Assembly (NCBI GenBank): GCA_964644845.1
Contig: CAZXXS010000122.1
Span: 32,969 to 96,968 of the forward strand
Reading direction: 5' to 3'
From: Geothermovivens sp964644845
Lineage (GTDB): Bacteria > Zhuqueibacterota > Zhuqueibacteria > Oleimicrobiales > Geothermoviventaceae
DNA length: 64,000 nucleotides
Part shown: piece after piece, positions 43,305 to 51,914 of the stretch
Position numbering within the stretch: the stretch's first letter is position 1
How the letters are laid out: each line of letters starts with the position of its first letter
Program-made: the position numbers and the translations under genes
The notes under the pieces: model-generated
What the model saw: the letters and a program-made list of their open reading frames with translations, nothing else
What the model was told of the DNA's origin: nothing
Databases searched by the model: none

Positions 43305-43903
43305 CGCACCACGGACTCCGTTCTCTTCTCCGCGTGCAACTTCTTCAAGAGCTTCTGCCGTTCCCGATCCCTCTTGCTGTAGATGCAGCCGCAGTAGTCC
43401 TGGCGGTACAGCTTAAATTGCCTACTCAGTTCCACCGAGCGCTTGAACCCGTCCTTTTTCTTCAGATTGGTCGGGAGGTAGTCGATGCCGTATTTCGCGG
43501 CAACCTCGGTCCCGATGGCGTTGATGCGCTCTGCCAGTTTGTGCGGACTGACCGTCAGCACGGCGGCAATCAGGTCGATGCCAAGTTCCACTGCCTTCTG
43601 AGCCGTGGCTTCGAGGCGCATCCGAAAACAAATGTCACACCGTTTGCCCTTCTCCGGTTCCCACTCGAGCCCACGCGTGAGGGCAAACCAGCGTTCGGGA
43701 TCGTACGGGGCGGACACGTACGGCACCCCAACTTCTCGACACAACCGCTCGAGCTCCGACTTCCGCAGCTCGTACTCGGCTTTCGGGTGAATGTTGGGGT
43801 TGTAAAAGAACGCTGTCAGCTCGTAGTCCGACCCGAGACGCTCGAACCCCACCGTGGCGTCCGGAGCACAACAAACGTGCAGAAGCAAGCGGCGTTTGGA
43901 CAT
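43301..43903 (-). CDS. queH: epoxyqueuosine reductase QueH
   Basis: 200 residues from an ATG at 43903; an ATG at 43915 is an alternative and neither has a strong ribosome binding site. HVCCAPDATVGFERL, KRCDICFRMRLEATA and QDYCGCIYSKRDRE contain the conserved cysteine pairs of QueH, which binds a 4Fe-4S cluster and an adjacent iron. It carries out the last step of queuosine synthesis in tRNA, reducing epoxyqueuosine. It is coupled to amrS by an ATGA overlap. No other queuosine gene is in the window. Confidence 0.9.
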   Translation of the reverse strand: MSKRRLLLHVCCAPDATVGFERLGSDYELTAFFYNPNIHPKAEYELRKSELERLCREVGVPYVSAPYDPERWFALTRGLEWEPEKGKRCDICFRMRLEATAQKAVELGIDLIAAVLTVSPHKLAERINAIGTEVAAKYGIDYLPTNLKKKDGFKRSVELSRQFKLYRQDYCGCIYSKRDRERQKLLKKLHAEKRTESVVR

Positions 43904-43981
43904 TCTTTCACTCATCGAGCCGTCGTGTGCGGCTTCTCTCCGCAACCCAATGACTGAACCGGCTGTGTTGCAGCCAACAAC

Positions 43982-45430
43982 TCAGGGCATGGTCAAGACA
44001 ACGTCGATCCTGCGGTTTTTCGCCCGACCTTCTTTCGTTTCATTCGACGCAATCGGTCGCGACTCGCCGTAGCCGATGGCGCTCACTCGGTCCTCGGGCA
44101 ACCCCATGTTGGCCAGGAGGTACTGGCGAACCGCATTGGCGCGCTCGAACGAAAGTCGCTGATTGGTTTTCTCGTCCCCCTGCGAGTCGGTGTGCCCTTC
44201 CACCGTGATGTGTGCTTCCGGAAATTCCCTGATGGCCTGCTGTAGTTTGGCCAGCAGTTCGAAGTACTTAGGCGCAATCACGGCCTTGCCAACCGGAAAG
44301 CTGAGTCCGACCAAACGAATCACCAGATTGTCGCCCACCATCAAAACTTCTGCTTCGTCAGGCGAAAAAAGCTCCTTGATCTTCTTAATCTTGGCTTCCC
44401 GAATGCGCCTTGCCTCGAGCTCTCGGTTGCGCTCGCGCAGCTGCTCCTCCAGGCTGGCGTGCTGGCGTTCGCAGTCCTTGATTTGCCGCCGGAGATCTGC
44501 AATGGTCTGCTCCCGTTCGGCCAAGCTTTTCTGGAGCTTCTCGTCCTCTTGCTGGATCGCTCGGATGGCCTCGATAATTTTCCGCGTCGGCTCCTCCACG
44601 TCCTGGTCGAAAGCAAGTGGCACAGAGAGCTCAGCCCCAATTCGCGCCAGATTGGTCTCGTAGTTCAGAAAACCCCGCTCGATCAAAGCCGGTTCCTTGG
44701 CCGCTTCGCGGATCTGGCTAGCCAGGAAGATCGCGTGCCTGTACTCGTACTCTGCCCGATGGGCCAGTTCGGAAGCGCGCTTCGAAGCGTAGCGATCTTT
44801 GTCCAGCAGATTTTCAGCTTCTGCCAGGTAGGATTCGGCTTTGCCGAAAGTCACGGGCGTCAGCTTGTCGGCTTTGGCCTCGAGCGCGTCGCGGCGCAGT
44901 CCACGCGCTTTGCCAAGCAGCGCAGCCTTGATCGCCACGAGCTCGGCCTCGCGGTATTTCGCCTCAGCCCGTTCCCCACGCGCTTTGGCCTCCTCAAGGT
45001 CGCCGTACTGCAAGGCTTTCACAGCGTCCCCGAAGAGCTTCTCCGCAGCCTTGTACAGCTCGGGCGCAAGTTCAGAGGCATTTGCCTTCGCTGCCGCTTC
45101 CCGGGCTGGCAACAGCGTTTTGAACGCCACTTTTCCCATCAGCGCCACCTCGCGAGCGTGGCGCGCTGCTTCGGCGGCCTCCTTCACCCGCTTCTGAACC
45201 TCCGAAATCTTGCGATCATCCTGGTACGCTTTCTCAGCACGTTTCAGCTTGTTTTCTGCCTCCTGCAACAAACGCGGCGCCAGCAATTCGGCCTGGTCGG
45301 CTTTGGCCTCGGCGATGGCTTTCACCGCAGGCTCAAAAAGCGCTTTCTTGTTCACCTGGCCGTGCAACGGGGCAGCTGGTAACGCCAGCGCCACAAGCAA
45401 TGCTGCAAATCCCTTCGTAATGCGCGTCAT
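43982..45430 (-). CDS. OmpA-family protein with long coiled coil
   Basis: 482 residues with signal peptide MTRITKGFAALLVALALPAA. Residues about 25-340 are rich in Ala, Glu, Lys and Arg, with heptad patterns (AEAKADQAELLAPRLLQEAE, LRRQIKDCERQHASLEEQ), so they form long helices or a coiled coil. The C-terminal 110 residues are an OmpA peptidoglycan-binding domain: VEGHTDSQGDEKTNQRLSFE, then AIGYGESRPIASNETKEGRA and NRRIDVVLTMP. It should anchor the outer membrane to the wall. The ATG follows GGGAGGTTAG; a consensus promoter lies 60 nt upstream. Confidence 0.85.
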   Translation of the reverse strand: MTRITKGFAALLVALALPAAPLHGQVNKKALFEPAVKAIAEAKADQAELLAPRLLQEAENKLKRAEKAYQDDRKISEVQKRVKEAAEAARHAREVALMGKVAFKTLLPAREAAAKANASELAPELYKAAEKLFGDAVKALQYGDLEEAKARGERAEAKYREAELVAIKAALLGKARGLRRDALEAKADKLTPVTFGKAESYLAEAENLLDKDRYASKRASELAHRAEYEYRHAIFLASQIREAAKEPALIERGFLNYETNLARIGAELSVPLAFDQDVEEPTRKIIEAIRAIQQEDEKLQKSLAEREQTIADLRRQIKDCERQHASLEEQLRERNRELEARRIREAKIKKIKELFSPDEAEVLMVGDNLVIRLVGLSFPVGKAVIAPKYFELLAKLQQAIREFPEAHITVEGHTDSQGDEKTNQRLSFERANAVRQYLLANMGLPEDRVSAIGYGESRPIASNETKEGRAKNRRIDVVLTMP

Positions 45431-45960
45431 CTAACCTCCCGGTCACCTTCCTTCTTGAAAAATGCACGGACCTCGTGTGGACACCGTCTATTTTAGACAA
45501 AAAACGTGCAAATGTCAAGGAATGGCTGCTGAGGACTCCAAGCAACCAGGTGTTGAGTGTCACGTCCGTCCAGTCGCTTCCCTTGAGCCGTGTCACAGGC
45601 GTTCCCCCCGGAGATCTCAAGCACTTGTCCGTGCCCCGTTACCAGACCTGCCAGTCTTCCTACCATCCGCGAAGAACTTTGTACGCAAGATTTTTGATGA
45701 TTTCTTCATCGCTTCTTCATATTTTTACGGTAGATTTACTGCTGAAGCTTGGATTGTCGGTCGCCCACTGCCGGACAGTGCAGAAACTTTCCCGAAATCG
45801 GCGGCCGTGTACGACCTGTGGGACACGTCCTCTACCCGGACAGGAACCGCCTAAAAGCCGCCGCACTCGTGCGCACAAGAACCTTTGGCAGACGGATCGG
45901 GTCGCAGGCGGCTTTCGCCTCAGCGACTCTCAGCAAGAACAGGAAGGACTTCTGAAACAC
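45431..45960. other. divergent intergenic region between ompA-like and tolC-like genes
   Basis: 530 bp. The minus side has a consensus promoter. The stretch 45660-45760 is AT-rich and is the likely promoter zone of the efflux operon, but no clear -35/-10 pair was found there. An open frame runs through it in phase with the tolC-like gene, but it does not look coding. Confidence 0.5.
45490..45518 (-). promoter_or_regulatory. consensus sigma70 promoter of the OmpA-family gene
   Basis: On the minus strand TTGACA (45518-45513) and TAAAAT (45495-45490) have a 17 nt spacer. It is 60 nt upstream of the ATG at 45430 and may drive ompA, queH, amrS and the following operon. Confidence 0.75.
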
Positions 45961-47244
45961 ATGACGCGCGCAATCCCGCTTCATTTGGCACCTGCCTTGC
46001 TTCTCGGCGTCGTCCTTGTAGGCCAGACATTTGCCCAAACCGACACCCTTCTGACACTTTCCGACTGCCTCAGACTGGCAGTGCAACACAGCTACGCGGC
46101 CCAGGCAGAAAATCGGCGCTGGCAAGCTCAAAGCGCAACCTACCAGGCGACCAGGTTTCAGTACCTGCCCCAGGTTAGGGGCGAATTCACACGCAATGAG
46201 CTTCAGTACCGTCCCTACCGTTTTCCGCAACAATTCCAACTTCTGAGCGTGGAATGGACGCCCGGGAACTGGCTTTACAGAGCCGCCCGCGGGGAAGCGC
46301 TGCGCGTGAGCGCCCAGAAATTGATCCTTCAGCAAAAGCGCCTGGAAGCGGCACGGAGGGCCGGGGCGCTTTACCTTGCAATCCTGCAGAAAGATACCCG
46401 GCTCGCCGTTCTCAGCGAACGCAAGCAAATCCTGCAGCGCCACCTGCAGATCGCAACGGCTCTCTGGCAAGCTGGGACCACCACTCAACTGGACGTCTTG
46501 CAGACACAGTCCGCGCTGAAGCAGCTCGAGGAGGAAATCCTACGCTGTCAATCGGAACGCGACGGTCTCACGCTTGAGCTCAGGGAACGGCTTGGCTGGC
46601 CTGCTGGTCGCCCGCTTGGCTTTCGCAAGCCGGGTACACCACCGGATTCGCTGCCTCCCCCGCCGCACTTTCCGCCGGACAGCCTAGCGACCAACCCGCT
46701 TCTGCACAGTTTCAGACTGGCGGCCCAGGCAGAACAGGCGGCTGCGAGCAAGGCAAAGGCAGAAGCCGCACCGAAGCTTGTGCTAACCGGTGGCTACGTG
46801 GTGGATCGCGACCCGACAGCGGACGGCAACTACTGGCTGATCAGCGCCGGTTTTCAGATCCCCTTGACAAAATGGCGTCAGGTGCAACTGCAAACCCGGG
46901 CTGCAACAGCGCGTGCCACCGCAGTACGGCTTGACGAGCGCGCTCTTGGTCGTGAACTGAAGATCCAAGCCCAACGCATCCGTACGGAACTGCAGAAATT
47001 GTGGCAAGCTTACCTTCTGCAGCGAGAGCGCCTGTCGCTTGCCCGGCAAACGTACGAGTTCGCCGAAGCCAATTACCAGGCTGGTCTGGTCACAAATCTC
47101 GACTACCTCCGCGCCCAGGAGCACCTGAGCGAAGTTGAAATTTCGCTCCAATCTACTCGCCTGGAGTACCTGAGCCGACTTCTCGACTACTTCGCTATTT
47201 TCAACCGTCGTGACCTGATGTTCAAATTGGATCAGGACCTCTAA
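45961..47244 (+). CDS. TolC-family outer membrane efflux protein
   Basis: 427 residues from the ATG at 45961 with signal peptide MTRAIPLHLAPALLLGVVLV; the ribosome binding site (AGGAAGGA) is about 15 nt upstream. LTLSDCLRLAVQHSYAAQAE opens the first of the two alpha-helical repeat halves; the second half ends in FAEANYQAGLVTNLDYLRAQ, the usual NY/AGLVT motif before the last helix. A trimer should form the outer-membrane channel of the RND pump encoded just downstream: 17 nt to the adaptor, then a 4 nt overlap to the pump. Confidence 0.85.
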   Translation: MTRAIPLHLAPALLLGVVLVGQTFAQTDTLLTLSDCLRLAVQHSYAAQAENRRWQAQSATYQATRFQYLPQVRGEFTRNELQYRPYRFPQQFQLLSVEWTPGNWLYRAARGEALRVSAQKLILQQKRLEAARRAGALYLAILQKDTRLAVLSERKQILQRHLQIATALWQAGTTTQLDVLQTQSALKQLEEEILRCQSERDGLTLELRERLGWPAGRPLGFRKPGTPPDSLPPPPHFPPDSLATNPLLHSFRLAAQAEQAAASKAKAEAAPKLVLTGGYVVDRDPTADGNYWLISAGFQIPLTKWRQVQLQTRAATARATAVRLDERALGRELKIQAQRIRTELQKLWQAYLLQRERLSLARQTYEFAEANYQAGLVTNLDYLRAQEHLSEVEISLQSTRLEYLSRLLDYFAIFNRRDLMFKLDQDL

Positions 47245-47261
47245 CGGAGACGAGGGACGTT

Positions 47262-48314
47262 GTGAAAATTGTCCACCGCTTAGCAAACCCTTCGGGCGAG
47301 CCGTTGAAATCGCACTACAACAAGAAGGACAGAACGGCACACGGCTGTGTTCCAGCAGCTTCTCAGCCACCGGGGTTGACATTCAGGCTGTTACGAGGCT
47401 TCACCCTCCTCGTGCTGGGCTTTGGCTTTCTGCTCACAGCGTGCAGCAAAACGGAGCGACAGACAGCGGCTGAGGTAAAAGCCGTCGTCACGGTGCGCAC
47501 CGCGACGGTGCAACGGATGGACATGGTGGACACGGTACGCATCTACGGCCGTGTGGAGTTGCGTCACGAGGTCCGGCTGGCTTCCCAATTCGACGGTCGG
47601 CTCTCGGAGTTTTCCCTCCTTTTGGGCGATCGGGTTCACAAGGGCCAGAAAATTGGCGAAATTGTCCCTCCAGCGCGGGAGGCCTTGCTGCAGGCCCTGC
47701 CGCAGGTTGACTCCAAGCTACGCCCGCTTCTGGAGCAACACGTCAAAAGCATTCCCCTGCTCAGCCCGATTGACGGTGTAGTGCTGAAAGTGTTCCACAA
47801 ACAGGGCGACGTGGTACAAAAAGGCGAGCCGGTTGTTCACATCGGGGATCTACGCGTTCTCGACGTTCGTGGGGACCTGCCCGTGGAGTACTTGCCCGTC
47901 GCTCGCGGACTTCGGCAGATGACCGTGCGTTTCCTGGATTTCCCACACCCCCCGGTCACGCTGCCCGTCAAAGCCATTTCCGGTCAGGCAGACAAAACGA
48001 AGCAAACCGTACCGATTCGTTTGGAGCTGCGCAATCCGCGTGGCCGGTTCAGAGCCGGACTTCTCGTGCAGATCATTTTCCCGGGTGCAGAACACAAAAA
48101 TACGCTGGCCATTCCGCGCACCGCTTTGCTGGAAGAGGAAGGTGTGTACAGTGCCTTCGTAATCAAGGATGGCCACGCCTTCAAACGGCGGCTGAAAGTC
48201 GGCATTCGACTCCCTGCGTGGGTCGAAGTACTCAACGGGCTCCAGGAAGGCGAAGTGGTGGCCACGGAGAAGGCCTACTCGCTCGTGGACGGGATGGAGG
48301 TGCGCGTGCGATGA
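47262..48314 (+). CDS. RND efflux periplasmic adaptor (lipoprotein)
   Basis: 350 residues from a GTG at 47262 (GAGGGACG in front). The lipobox LLTACS lies near residue 60, so about 45 residues precede the signal's hydrophobic core, an unusually long leader. The adaptor domains follow: barrel-sandwich halves (GRVELRHEVRLASQFDGRLS; LSPIDGVVLKVFHKQGDVVQ), a shortened hairpin, a beta-barrel and a membrane-proximal end (LEEEGVYSAFVIKDGHAFKR). It joins the pump to TolC. It lies between both, with a 4 nt overlap to the pump. Confidence 0.85.
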   Translation: MKIVHRLANPSGEPLKSHYNKKDRTAHGCVPAASQPPGLTFRLLRGFTLLVLGFGFLLTACSKTERQTAAEVKAVVTVRTATVQRMDMVDTVRIYGRVELRHEVRLASQFDGRLSEFSLLLGDRVHKGQKIGEIVPPAREALLQALPQVDSKLRPLLEQHVKSIPLLSPIDGVVLKVFHKQGDVVQKGEPVVHIGDLRVLDVRGDLPVEYLPVARGLRQMTVRFLDFPHPPVTLPVKAISGQADKTKQTVPIRLELRNPRGRFRAGLLVQIIFPGAEHKNTLAIPRTALLEEEGVYSAFVIKDGHAFKRRLKVGIRLPAWVEVLNGLQEGEVVATEKAYSLVDGMEVRVR

Positions 48315-51300
48315 AAGGTTTTTCTCGCTTCGCCATCGAGAACCGACGCGCCCTCGTGTTCACGGCCATGTTGCTGAGTCTGGTGGGCTTCTACCTCATC
48401 TTCCAGATCCCCGAGGGGGTGTTCCCGGACGCCACTTTCCCACGCATCGCTGTCATGCTGGATTACGGGCTGGCGCCGCTCAAAGAAATGGAAATGGAAA
48501 TCGCCAGGCCGATTGAAGAGGCGGCCATGATGGTCGAAGGTGTGCGCCTTGTCCGTTCAAGCATCAGCCGGGGATCTGCCGAAGTCAACATCGACTTCCA
48601 GTGGAACCAGGACATGTTCCGCGCCTACCAGCTTGTGCAAGCCGCCGTGAGTGGTGTGCAGCACGAGTTGCCCCCGGGGGTACACATCGAAGTCCGCCGT
48701 TTCACAACCAGCACGTACCCGGTAGCCGGTTACAGTTTAACCTCCGACAAGCTGGATCTGATCCAACTCCGTGATCTGGCCGTGTACACCATCCGTCCCC
48801 AGCTGGCCAGCATCCCCGGCATCTACAACATCGAGGTCATGGGTGGACACGAACGTGAGTACTGGGTCAACCTGAAGCCAGAACGTCTCGCTGCTCTGCA
48901 CATCGACTACAAGCAAGTGGAAGAGGCGCTGCGCGAAAACAACAGTCTTCGGTTCGTTGGCAGGCTAAACGAAGCCCACAAGCTCTACCTGAACATCGCG
49001 GACAATCGATTCCTCAGGATCGACGACATTCGCAACACAGTGGTCGCACGCCGCGGGGCAACGCCCATCCTTCTTTCCGACATCGCCACTGTCGAACCCG
49101 CCGTCAAAGAAACCTTCATCCACTGCGAGAGCAATCTGAAGCCGGCTGTGCTCGTCACGGTCATCAAGCAGCCTGGCACCAACGCAGTGGGCATTATGAA
49201 AGAAGTGGAGAAACGCTGGCAGGAGCTGCGTCGGGTTCTCCCAGAAGACGTGGAAGTCCGAAAGTGGTACGACATGACGGACTTCATCCGGCGCTCCATC
49301 AGCAGCGTGCGCGATGCCATTTTGCTCGGCGCGTTGCTTACAACCTTGATCCTGCTGCTCTTTTTGCGGCGTGTCCGGATCACACTGGTCACGGCGTTCA
49401 TCATTCCTGTCGCCCTTCTCATCACGTTCATTTTCATCAAGTTGCTCCACATGAATTTAAACCTGATGAGCTTGGGCGGACTTGCAGCCTCGATCGGCAT
49501 TCTCGTGGACAATGCCATCGTTGTCGTAGAGAACATCGAACGCTACCTCGAGCAAGGTCACAACCGGCGGGATGCAGTCATCCAGGCAACGGCGGAAATC
49601 ATCCCACCTCTGCTTGGCGCCACGCTTACCACGCTGGTTGTGTTCGTACCGCTGGTGTTCTTAACGGGAGTGCCAGGCATCTTCTTCCGATCGCTCGCCC
49701 TAACGCTTTCGATTGCCATTTTCGTGTCGATGGTCCTTGCGGTGTTCTTCACGCCGGCGCTGGCTGTGACGTTGATCTCGACCCGACCCAAGAAACCCGG
49801 ACGTTTTCTTCCGCACGTCGTGAGGTTCCAACAAGCGGCTCTCAAAGCCACGATCCGGCGCCCCGCGATGGCCTTTCTTCTGATTTTTGTGCTCGGCGGG
49901 GTGGCCATCTTTTCGTACCTGCGCATTCCCAGCGGCTTCTTGCCGGAGTGGGACGAAGGAACGATCGTGCACGATTTTTTAGCCCCTCCGGGCAGCTCGA
50001 TCGAAGGCACGCGAAGCATGCTAAAGAGCGTCGCCAAGTTCATCCTGTCGCTCCCCGACGTGGACGTTTATTCTCTACGGGTCGGGCGTAGCCTCGCGCA
50101 CCCACGCACCCACACGAACGACGGCGATTTTGTGATCAACCTTAAGAAGGGCCACAAGCTGTCGTCGTTCGAAATCATGGACAAAATCCGCGAGTTCGAC
50201 CGCACCCACGAACCGCGACTGGAACCCGAGCTTTTCCAGGTGCTGCCCGATCGTTTGAATGACCTTTCCGGTGAAATCGCGCCCATTCTCATCAAGGTCT
50301 TCGGCAACAATTTGCCGCTGATTCAGCAAGTCGCCGCACAAATCGCCGATTCTCTGGAGCGCATCCCGGGCGCTGTGGACGTCTACCCCGGCTTTTCTCG
50401 TAGCGAACCTGAGCTTACCGTGCGCGTGCGTCCCGAAGCCGCCAGTCGCTACGGACTTTCGGTGGACGAAGTGAACCAGGCTGTGCACATGGCCCTTTGG
50501 GGCGACGTACCTACCAGCCTGATGGAGGGACTGAAATTGATCCCCGTCCGCGTTCGCTACCCCAAAACGGATTTCGACCACAGCGAACGCATCCAAAAAC
50601 TACCGATCTACCTCGCTTCCATCGACCGTGTGCTCGAACTCGGGGAAGTTGCAGACATCCGCAAAGTCCCCGGCAAAACGGACATCAACCACGAAAATCT
50701 GGCCCAGGTGGTAAACGTCAAAGCGCACATCTCGGGGCGCGACCTCGGAAGCATCATTCGCGACGTCAAGCGAATGCTGGCCGAGATTCCGCTGCCGCCC
50801 GGCGTCACGGTACAAATAGGCGGGCAGTACGAAAGTCAACAACGTGCCTTCCGTGAGCTCATCATGATCCTCGCATTCGGGGTTCTGCTGGTTTACGGGA
50901 TCTTGCTTTTTGAATTCAAGAGCTTCCGTACCGCAGCTGTGATCCTGTTTGGCACTGTGCTCTCTGTCAGCGGTGTCTTCCTGATGCTGTGGATTACGGG
51001 CATCCCACTGGACATTTCCGCTTTCATGGGCATGATCATGATCGTGGGCGTCGTGGTCAACAACGGCATTCTTTTGATCGACTACGCCGAGCGGTACCTG
51101 CAACGCGAAGGCATGTCCGTGCAGGAGGCACTGCTGCTCGCGGGCCGGGTGCGGTTGCGTCCGATCATGATGACCACACTTTCAACGACCTTCGGCTTTC
51201 TGCCGCTGGCGCTGGCCATCGGCGAGGGCTCCGAAATGCTACAGCCACTGGCCGTCTCGATGATCGGCGGCATGAGCGTGAGCATGGTGCTGTCGTTGGT

Positions 51301-51355
51301 CCTCATCCCGACGATGTACGCCCTGGTGAATCGGGACCGTGAAGTCACAAGCTGA
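48311..51355 (+). CDS. RND-family efflux transporter, inner membrane
   Basis: 1014 residues from the ATG at 48311, overlapping the adaptor stop (ATGA). Twelve membrane helices with two large periplasmic loops. FAIENRRALVFTAMLLSL is helix 1, and GILVDNAIVVVENIERYLEQ the helix-4 motif, where the second Asp of AcrB-type pumps is Asn. GTIVHDFLAPPGSSIEGTR and VDVYPGFSRSEPELTVRVRP belong to the second periplasmic domain. It exports drugs, lipids or metals by proton antiport; the metal-specific Met/His motifs of CusA/CzcA are not evident. The specificity is unknown. Confidence 0.9.
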   Translation: MKGFSRFAIENRRALVFTAMLLSLVGFYLIFQIPEGVFPDATFPRIAVMLDYGLAPLKEMEMEIARPIEEAAMMVEGVRLVRSSISRGSAEVNIDFQWNQDMFRAYQLVQAAVSGVQHELPPGVHIEVRRFTTSTYPVAGYSLTSDKLDLIQLRDLAVYTIRPQLASIPGIYNIEVMGGHEREYWVNLKPERLAALHIDYKQVEEALRENNSLRFVGRLNEAHKLYLNIADNRFLRIDDIRNTVVARRGATPILLSDIATVEPAVKETFIHCESNLKPAVLVTVIKQPGTNAVGIMKEVEKRWQELRRVLPEDVEVRKWYDMTDFIRRSISSVRDAILLGALLTTLILLLFLRRVRITLVTAFIIPVALLITFIFIKLLHMNLNLMSLGGLAASIGILVDNAIVVVENIERYLEQGHNRRDAVIQATAEIIPPLLGATLTTLVVFVPLVFLTGVPGIFFRSLALTLSIAIFVSMVLAVFFTPALAVTLISTRPKKPGRFLPHVVRFQQAALKATIRRPAMAFLLIFVLGGVAIFSYLRIPSGFLPEWDEGTIVHDFLAPPGSSIEGTRSMLKSVAKFILSLPDVDVYSLRVGRSLAHPRTHTNDGDFVINLKKGHKLSSFEIMDKIREFDRTHEPRLEPELFQVLPDRLNDLSGEIAPILIKVFGNNLPLIQQVAAQIADSLERIPGAVDVYPGFSRSEPELTVRVRPEAASRYGLSVDEVNQAVHMALWGDVPTSLMEGLKLIPVRVRYPKTDFDHSERIQKLPIYLASIDRVLELGEVADIRKVPGKTDINHENLAQVVNVKAHISGRDLGSIIRDVKRMLAEIPLPPGVTVQIGGQYESQQRAFRELIMILAFGVLLVYGILLFEFKSFRTAAVILFGTVLSVSGVFLMLWITGIPLDISAFMGMIMIVGVVVNNGILLIDYAERYLQREGMSVQEALLLAGRVRLRPIMMTTLSTTFGFLPLALAIGEGSEMLQPLAVSMIGGMSVSMVLSLVLIPTMYALVNRDREVTS

Positions 51356-51914
51356 CAGCCATCCAAAATCTGCAGCGGCGCCATCTCGGCCAGCGAGACG
51401 GTCCGCCCGCCGGCCTCAAGTCCGCTCGCGGTGACCCTGCAGGAGGCAGAAGAGTGAGCGAAGGTGACGCGTTTTCCCTTTCGCGGCGTGGCAGCAGGGG
51501 GTGCGAACCTACTCCGCCACATCCGGTTCCTCTTCAGCTTTTCAAAAGCGCCCAAGGTTGCAGAGATCCGATTTACGTCCGGTGCTGCGCCCGCTCGGAT
51601 CGGCTCGAAAAGCTCACGTGCGTAGAACGTGCCTCCACGGGGTTCGCACGGGCTGAAGGAATCGCCGTCCCCCCGCCTGCGGGGTGTCCCCTACTTTCCT
51701 CTTCCCGCGGCCGGAGTGAACAAGGAGAAAACCCAGGTTGGTCCCCCTAATTCTCGCCGGTGAGTCGTGCCGTGTCTGACCTCCGCCGTTCCGACCGAAG
51801 CTGGCCTTTTTCCGACATACACATCCCACCCGCGTTGCTCAGGCCACTTTCAAATCCCCAGCAACCACAAATCCCCTCGCTTCAAGGTCAAGTGTGAAAC
51901 GCAGCCGGGCGATC
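51356..51914. other. convergent intergenic region, no supported gene
   Basis: 559 bp between the end of the RND gene and the end of a GH78-like gene. Two hairpins are visible: TCTCG-GCCAG-CGAGA near 51389 and CCCCGC-CT-GCGGGG at 51671-51684, followed by a pyrimidine run rather than T. They may be terminator-like for either strand. An AGGAGG lies before a GTG at 51454, but the frame behind it does not look coding. Confidence 0.4.

Noticed and set aside
45475..45960. Open frame continuous with and upstream of the TolC-family gene
   Set aside because: The extension has no signal peptide or domain, and the ATG at 45961 starts a proper signal peptide.
51454..51750. 98-codon plus-strand frame starting with GTG after AGGAGG
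   Set aside because: The ribosome binding site is good, but the protein is low-complexity, Arg/Ser/Pro-rich, without domain or signal, and lies in a non-coding gap; support is too weak.
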